This document shows positions 6,695-10,065 of a stretch of DNA of 10,065 bases, piece after piece; the stretch's first letter is position 1; each line of letters begins with the position of its first letter. This DNA comes from JBHWPB01 sp043424675 (GTDB lineage: Bacteria > Bacillota > Bacilli > Lactobacillales > Carnobacteriaceae_A), in assembly GCA_043424675.1 (NCBI GenBank), contig JBHWPB010000033.1, positions 1 through 10,065 of the forward strand, given 5' to 3'. Below the pieces are notes generated by a model. It made no database searches and was not told where the DNA came from. It saw nothing but the letters and a program-made list of their open reading frames with translations. A program made the position numbers and the translations under genes.

Positions 6695-8419
6695 TTACTT
6701 AGATGTCAGGATGAGGAGGAAATTGCCATCAGAGCTTTCTTCAAAGACAGAGTAGTATTCGACGATCAAGCGAACATCAAAGGAATCACTTTCTGCATTG
6801 AAGGTAAGGTCTTCCAAAGGAAATTCAGACACTTCTATTTCGCTAGATTCTACAAAGGACGAGAAGTCGAAAGTATAGTCTTCATCCGTTGTCAGATCGG
6901 TGATGAGTAAAGTAACAGAATCCGTTAAGCGGGCTTCAAACTCGTGGTCTGCTACTGTAAAGTTTTGAACCGCAACTTCAGGATCATTGGTGTAGATCTG
7001 GAAAAGCACGATATGTTGGTTATCAGACACTTCAATCACCTGGGGATCAATCTGATTCAAAGATACATAATAGCCTTGTGAATTGGGGTCTTCTTCAGTC
7101 TCTATGCGAAGGGCCAGTTCATATAAGTCTTCATAAGCATCAAAGTCTTCTGAGATGAAAGGGAGTTCCTGCAGTTTATTACGGTCAGCTAAATAACGCG
7201 CACTTTCTACAATGCGCTGTGCGTCGTCGGAAGAGACTGTTGCTACATTTTGTTCGGTCGCCTGGAGATTGCCATCAACCAAAAGCTCTTCATTATTTTC
7301 TACAGTTTCAGTCAGGACCTGGGTTTGGCTGCGTGCTCCGACCGATAGAGCGTCAATGGGAGGAATGAGTGAGATGATCAAGGCAACCATGACGGCTATG
7401 GGAATGAATCGCGGCCATCTGACATAAAGAATGACAGAAACAGCTGAAACCAAACAAAAAAGAATGACAAAATAGCGGTTGTGGGTGATGCCAAAATCAG
7501 CTGCATATTGAACAGATCGAATAAGTTGAAAAGCAGAGATGATGAAAAGTGCTGCTAAGAAACCGCGTTTGAACCATCTGACATAAGATCGATCGATGGA
7601 ATAGATGAGGAAAAGAAAGACCCAGCCAAACACAACGTAAGAAATCAAGATAGTTTCCAACTCATTGTTAGAAATAGTCGTAAAATTCAAAACAATATAA
7701 GCGAGCAGGATAAGGGATAAAACAGTAATTAAAGGAATACTGATTTTCGTCAAAATGATGTCAAAAATGCGATGAATCGTATCGTCTACCTTATTAGGTT
7801 CAGTTTTGTAAGGAGCAGTGTAGGGGGATTGCAAGGATAACATATAAAGTGGTGCAAAAAGATAGAGGACAATGGAATAGATATCACTATACAAAGCAGA
7901 GTCTACTGGTGCTAAGAGCAGGTCCCAAGCTCCTACAATCAAAGAAAGACCAGCACCTAATACAGCTGAAAACAAGACGGTGATAAAAAAGGATTTGAAT
8001 AAGATAACGAAATGTTTACCAAAAGTGAGTGTTGCATTCTGAAGCGTAGGTAACCAGACAATACACACCAGTAAGAAAAACAGGATAACATTAATTCGAA
8101 TCGTATAGTCCGTGTTCCAAAATTCTTCTGTCTCTGGAGCGACAAAGTAGACGAGGGCTGCTATGGCTAAAGCGACGGCTTGAAGCAGCAGGCTTATGTA
8201 TTTGGGCCTGGTATTTAAGAAACGTTCATAGACAATGACGGCAATCACTGCAAGTAAGAAGCCGACATAAGCAGCTTTGAAAAATGGCTCGTTGGCGGTT
8301 ATCGGTTCTTGGTGGTTTAAGAAAAGCGCCACAATAGTTGTAACGACTGAAATAAGAGCAGCTAATGGGAAACGCTTCAGGGTGTCGATTAAATAGTCCA
8401 ATGAAAATTTAATACGCAT
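6695..8419 (-). CDS. DUF4153-type multi-pass membrane protein with an acidic soluble C-terminal domain
   Basis: The product has 574 residues. About the first 365 form some eleven hydrophobic helices (for example near 17-34, 48-66, 74-95, 107-124, 135-163, 183-200, 224-250, 260-280, 292-308, 321-338 and 345-360). Short loops include YSIDRSYVRWFKRGF. I assign DUF4153 from this pattern with moderate confidence; the family has no settled biochemical function. The last ~210 residues contain no membrane helix and are rich in Asp/Glu. They include blocks such as YYVSLNQIDPQVIEVSDNQH and a strand-rich stretch that looks like a beta domain, probably outside the cell. The frame opens with a GTG at 8428, but that lies in the ribosome binding site (AAAGAGGTG); the ATG at 8419, 6 bases further, is preferred. 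It is a one-gene unit. Confidence 0.75.
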   Translation of the reverse strand: MRIKFSLDYLIDTLKRFPLAALISVVTTIVALFLNHQEPITANEPFFKAAYVGFLLAVIAVIVYERFLNTRPKYISLLLQAVALAIAALVYFVAPETEEFWNTDYTIRINVILFFLLVCIVWLPTLQNATLTFGKHFVILFKSFFITVLFSAVLGAGLSLIVGAWDLLLAPVDSALYSDIYSIVLYLFAPLYMLSLQSPYTAPYKTEPNKVDDTIHRIFDIILTKISIPLITVLSLILLAYIVLNFTTISNNELETILISYVVFGWVFLFLIYSIDRSYVRWFKRGFLAALFIISAFQLIRSVQYAADFGITHNRYFVILFCLVSAVSVILYVRWPRFIPIAVMVALIISLIPPIDALSVGARSQTQVLTETVENNEELLVDGNLQATEQNVATVSSDDAQRIVESARYLADRNKLQELPFISEDFDAYEDLYELALRIETEEDPNSQGYYVSLNQIDPQVIEVSDNQHIVLFQIYTNDPEVAVQNFTVADHEFEARLTDSVTLLITDLTTDEDYTFDFSSFVESSEIEVSEFPLEDLTFNAESDSFDVRLIVEYYSVFEESSDGNFLLILTSK

Positions 8420-8444
8420 TGCAAACACCTCTTTTCTTGGCTTA

Positions 8445-8453
8445 ATTATACCA
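8445..8453 (-). promoter_or_regulatory. Extended -10 promoter of the DUF4153 gene
   Basis: On the minus strand TGG-TATAAT (8453-8445) is a perfect -10 box with the TGn extension. No good -35 hexamer is visible 17 bases upstream, which is acceptable for extended -10 promoters. It lies 26 bases upstream of the start codon. Confidence 0.6.
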
Positions 8454-8537
8454 AATTTCCAAGAAATAGAGTATTTATATAGCCGAGAATGAAGAGGAAC
8501 TGGCTCTTAATGTCGCTACTTTATATGAGAAAAATAC

Positions 8538-8586
8538 AAAGAATGCCCTCCCTATTCATTTGAATCAAGCAGGGAAGGCATTCTTT
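8538..8586. terminator. Intrinsic terminator after the trpX-like gene
   Basis: AAAGAATGCC (8538-8547) pairs with GGCATTCTTT (8577-8586). After a C/A mismatch, TCCCT pairs with AGGGA over a 17-base loop. It lies 13 bases past the stop of the minus-strand trpX-like gene. On that strand it is followed by GTATTTTTC. It shows that the gene is transcribed without any downstream partner. Confidence 0.85.
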
Positions 8587-8599
8587 ATTTATTGAAAAA

Positions 8600-9604
8600 T
8601 TATTCTGATACAGTCAATGTCGCGGGATCGATTTCTAGTGCCTCAGCCATTTCTTCATTGATAACGAGTTCGAAGTTATCTGCCGTCTGAACGGGCATCG
8701 TCGCAGGGTCCGCATCATTTTCAATGATGTCGACTGCCATGTCTGCTGTCTGTCGGCCGAGCTGTGGATAATCGACGCCGTAAGTGACCAACCCCCCGTC
8801 TTCCACCATTTCAGGAGCGCCGGCTAGTATAGGAACTTGATATTCGATTGCTAGACTTCCTACAGTAGTCATGGTGGAGGCAAGGGTATTATCGTTTGGC
8901 ACAAACAGGAGGTCGATGTCTCCAATAATACTGGTGAGGTTCTGCTGCACATCATTAGAGTTGCTGACCGTAGTTTCAACAGCCTCTAAACCAAGATCTT
9001 CGATAATATCAAGGGCTTTGACAGCTTGAACTTCCGCATTGGTTTCACTGGAGTTATAGATGACACCGATTTGCTGGGCATCAGGATCCGCAGATAAGAG
9101 GACATCAAGTTGAGTATCCACAGGGGTAGCGTTGCTGGTTCCTGTGATATTTCCACCAGGATTTTCATTAGACTCAACCACTCCAGCTGCTTCAGCATCC
9201 GTGACAGCAGAGAATAGGAGAGGCTTCTCCTTTTCAATGCCAGCCAGTGCTTGAATAGATTGCGTCCCTGTTGCCATGGCGATGTCGCTTTCTTCAGCGA
9301 TTTTTTGAGCCATAGACTGGAGATGGGACTGGTTTCCTTGCGAATTTAAAACTTGGATCTGAATGTTTTCGCCATCCACATAACCAGCCTCTTCTAAACC
9401 TGTGATAAATCCTTCTTCAACAGCATCTAAGGAGCCATGTTCCATCGAGTGTAAAATACCGATTGAGAGTGTCTCGCTGTCAGCGGCGTCCGCCTCATGA
9501 TCTGAACTGGCATCCCCGTTCCCACAGGCTACTAAGATTAATACTACAGCTGCCATTAAGAGATTGAGAACACCACGATGTAATTTTTCTTTTACCATAC
9601 TCAT
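8600..9604 (-). CDS. TrpX-like aromatic amino acid ABC transporter substrate-binding lipoprotein (ABC_sub_bind family)
   Basis: The precursor has 334 residues. The signal helix ends in the lipobox LVAC with Cys27 lipidated, followed by a Gly/Ser/Asp/Glu linker. The ABC_sub_bind domain starts at SETLSIGILHSMEHGSLDAVEEGF and contains IQVLNSQGNQSHLQSMAQKI, MATGTQSIQALA, the PGGNITGTSNATPVDTQLDVLL hinge region, IGVIYNSSETNA, LLFVPNDNTLAST and VTYGVDYPQLGRQTADMA. These are typical of the COG2984/TrpX group. I recall that members bind tryptophan or phenylalanine. AGGAGG 7 bases upstream fixes the start. Upstream is a Phe-rich leader peptide with a terminator, predicting phenylalanine control and probably phenylalanine as ligand. 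No permease or ATPase gene follows: a terminator comes directly after the stop. Trp specificity cannot be excluded from sequence alone. Confidence 0.87.
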   Translation of the reverse strand: MSMVKEKLHRGVLNLLMAAVVLILVACGNGDASSDHEADAADSETLSIGILHSMEHGSLDAVEEGFITGLEEAGYVDGENIQIQVLNSQGNQSHLQSMAQKIAEESDIAMATGTQSIQALAGIEKEKPLLFSAVTDAEAAGVVESNENPGGNITGTSNATPVDTQLDVLLSADPDAQQIGVIYNSSETNAEVQAVKALDIIEDLGLEAVETTVSNSNDVQQNLTSIIGDIDLLFVPNDNTLASTMTTVGSLAIEYQVPILAGAPEMVEDGGLVTYGVDYPQLGRQTADMAVDIIENDADPATMPVQTADNFELVINEEMAEALEIDPATLTVSE

Positions 9605-9641
9605 CTTTTTTCCTCCTATATAAAACCCGTTAGAAACAATT

Positions 9642-9684
9642 AAAAAAGCACCTGCCTAGATTAAATAACCTAAGGCAAGTGCTT
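9642..9684 (-). terminator. Attenuator terminator in the trpX-like leader
   Basis: Read on the minus strand, AAGCACTTGCC (9684-9674) pairs with GGCAGGTGCTT (9656-9646). After a bulged T, TAGGTT/AATCTA closes over an ATTT loop, giving about 17 base pairs. Six T (9647-9642) overlap and follow the stem base. It ends 38 bases before the start codon and downstream of its own promoter and leader peptide. It can therefore only work as a conditional (attenuation) terminator or a processing site, not as the end of another gene. Confidence 0.9.
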
Positions 9685-9704
9685 GGAATTTTATTATGGG
9701 TTCA

Positions 9705-9732
9705 GCCATTTAGATTATTTAATCTATATGGC
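9705..9732 (-). promoter_or_regulatory. Leader hairpin competing with the attenuator
   Basis: On the minus strand GCCAT-a-TAGATT pairs with AATCTA-a-ATGGC around an AAAT loop. Its core 9726-9711 (TAGATTAAATAATCTA) can instead pair over all 16 bases (one G-U) with 9672-9657, the tip of the terminator (TAGGTTATTTAATCTA). The two folds exclude each other, as expected of an attenuator switch. Confidence 0.65.
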
Positions 9733-9750
9733 CAACTTAAAATGCTTTAG

Positions 9751-9800
9751 CCATCATAGATACAATTCAGTTTAATTAACTGTGTTTGTATCCATGACGG
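9751..9800 (-). promoter_or_regulatory. Large leader hairpin downstream of the leader peptide
   Basis: On the minus strand CCGTCATGGATACAA (9800-9786) pairs with TTGTATCTATGATGG (9765-9751) over 15 positions with two G-U wobbles. An inner CAGTT/AACTG stem follows. Both arms can alternatively pair with the last codons of the leader peptide: GTTTGTA with TACAAAC, and AGATACAGTTT with AAACTG...GTATCT. A ribosome held on the Phe codons would cover those codons and favour this hairpin. Confidence 0.65.
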
Positions 9801-9811
9801 TGAGTCGATGA

Positions 9812-9877
9812 CTACAAACTGTATCTAAAAAAGCTAAAGAAGAAGTTATGTGTTTGAATATTTAATTGCGTGTTCAT
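9812..9877 (-). CDS. Phe-rich attenuation leader peptide (pheL/pheM-like)
   Basis: The ORF has 21 codons, starting ATG at 9877-9875 and ending TAG at 9814-9812. Residues 11-19 read NFFFSFFRY: five of six consecutive positions are Phe (TTC TTC TTT, then TTT TTT), with a Tyr shortly after and no Trp. AAGGAG lies 9 bases before the ATG. It begins shortly after a sigma-A promoter and is followed by alternative hairpins and an intrinsic terminator before the trpX-like gene. Enterobacterial pheL and pheM leader peptides have the same kind of Phe run near the C-terminus, where ribosome stalling reports the supply of Phe-tRNA. I infer the same role here. It is too short for routine gene finding and has no likely function as a stable protein. 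Confidence 0.82.
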   Translation of the reverse strand: MNTQLNIQTHNFFFSFFRYSL

Positions 9878-9892
9878 GTATATCTTCTCCTT

Positions 9893-9930
9893 TTTAAGTT
9901 GTTGATTATGATATTATCCGATAACTTAAA
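9893..9930. repeat. 8-base inverted repeat bracketing the leader promoter -10 box
   Basis: TTTAAGTT (9893-9900) and AACTTAAA (9923-9930) are perfect complements separated by 22 bases. They flank the -10 box and transcription start of the leader/trpX-like promoter. It could be a repressor binding pair. Only one copy would be in the transcript, so it is not an RNA hairpin of this unit. Chance occurrence in AT-rich DNA is possible. Confidence 0.35.
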
Positions 9931-9939
9931 GGAAGTCAA
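9911..9939 (-). promoter_or_regulatory. Sigma-A promoter of the leader peptide and trpX-like gene
   Basis: On the minus strand TTGACT (9939-9934) and TAATAT (9916-9911) are 17 bases apart. Transcription would start near 9904, leaving about 27 bases before the leader-peptide ATG. Confidence 0.7.
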
Positions 9940-10065
9940 ACAAATAACTTTCTTTAGTAGTGGCAGTTGCTGAAAAAGAGTCAAAAAGAGCATAGGTGAG
10001 CGGTTAAAAATTATAAAAAAATAATTTTACTAGAAGCTACTTGAAACATCAAGTCCGCCGCACGG

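Noticed and set aside
8489..8563. Short plus-strand ORF (MKRNWLLMSLL..., 24 codons) between the DUF4153 and trpX-like genes; another frame reads NEEELALNVATLYEKN.
   Set aside because: It has no ribosome binding site and runs into the terminator hairpin at 8538-8586. The second frame looks like a gene remnant but is too short to support.
9605..9900. A T-box riboswitch ahead of the trpX-like gene, as is usual for such genes in Lactobacillales.
   Set aside because: The AGGGTGGNACCGCG-type sequence is absent before the terminator on the minus strand. The leader ORF with Phe codons explains the terminator instead.
9895..10001. Minus-strand ORF of about 35 codons starting MLFLTLFQQL upstream of the leader peptide.
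   Set aside because: It has no ribosome binding site and its reading frame runs through the promoter of the trpX-like unit, so it is probably chance.
9940..10065. Possible gene end, repeat or terminator at the right edge: AAAAAGAG twice 10 bases apart at 9973-9990, ACTTGA/TCAAGT hairpin near 10040, AT-rich hairpin near 10010.
   Set aside because: Short open frames from the edge (such as RAADLMFQVASSKIIFL) match nothing I recognise, and the hairpins are short. I cannot support a feature here.

Overview
The window comes from a low-GC Gram-positive bacterium (Firmicutes). Evidence includes strong AGGAGG-type ribosome binding sites, sigma-A promoters, lipoproteins with LVAC lipoboxes, a T-box riboswitch and an IS256-family insertion sequence. 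A methionine T-box, a TrpX-like binding protein and quite acidic proteins suggest Lactobacillales, perhaps a salt- or alkali-tolerant Carnobacteriaceae-like genus. The genus is a guess.

Layout, left to right. Positions 1-141 are the end of an IS256-family element: its inverted repeat and the first codons of its transposase, reading leftward out of the window. Next come three plus-strand single-gene units, mostly bounded by their own promoters and hairpin terminators: a pyridoxamine-phosphate-oxidase-fold stress protein (240-659), a small heat-shock protein (849-1277) and a DUF937 protein (1420-2055). A convergent DUF72/YecE-family gene (2168-3010, minus) follows.

Positions 3139-6690 hold a methionine-controlled operon. 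It has a sigma-A promoter and a complete T-box leader whose specifier codon, by alignment to the glyQS T-box, is ATG (Met). The genes are an iron-type/glycerol-dehydrogenase-family dehydrogenase, a class I/II aminotransferase overlapping it by 4 bases, and a MetQ/NlpA-type lipoprotein. The dehydrogenase-aminotransferase pair recalls E. coli ybdH (hcxA)/ybdL. I infer a salvage route from 2-hydroxy- and 2-oxo-4-methylthiobutanoate to methionine, plus methionine uptake. A shared bidirectional terminator (6655-6690) separates the operon from a convergent DUF4153 membrane protein (6695-8419, minus).

The right end (8538-9939, minus) is the most unusual part. A TrpX-type (ABC_sub_bind) lipoprotein gene is preceded by a promoter, a 21-codon leader peptide with a good ribosome binding site and five Phe codons in six positions (FFFSFF), several mutually exclusive RNA hairpins, and a strong intrinsic terminator 38 bases before the gene. 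This has the architecture of ribosome-mediated (pheL/pheM-like) attenuation, not a T-box, and predicts phenylalanine as the transported substrate. The window therefore holds two binding-protein genes under two different amino-acid sensing mechanisms: uncharged tRNA-Met through a T-box, and Phe through translation of a leader peptide. Neither has permease or ATPase genes beside it. Positions 9940-10065 show no gene that I can support.
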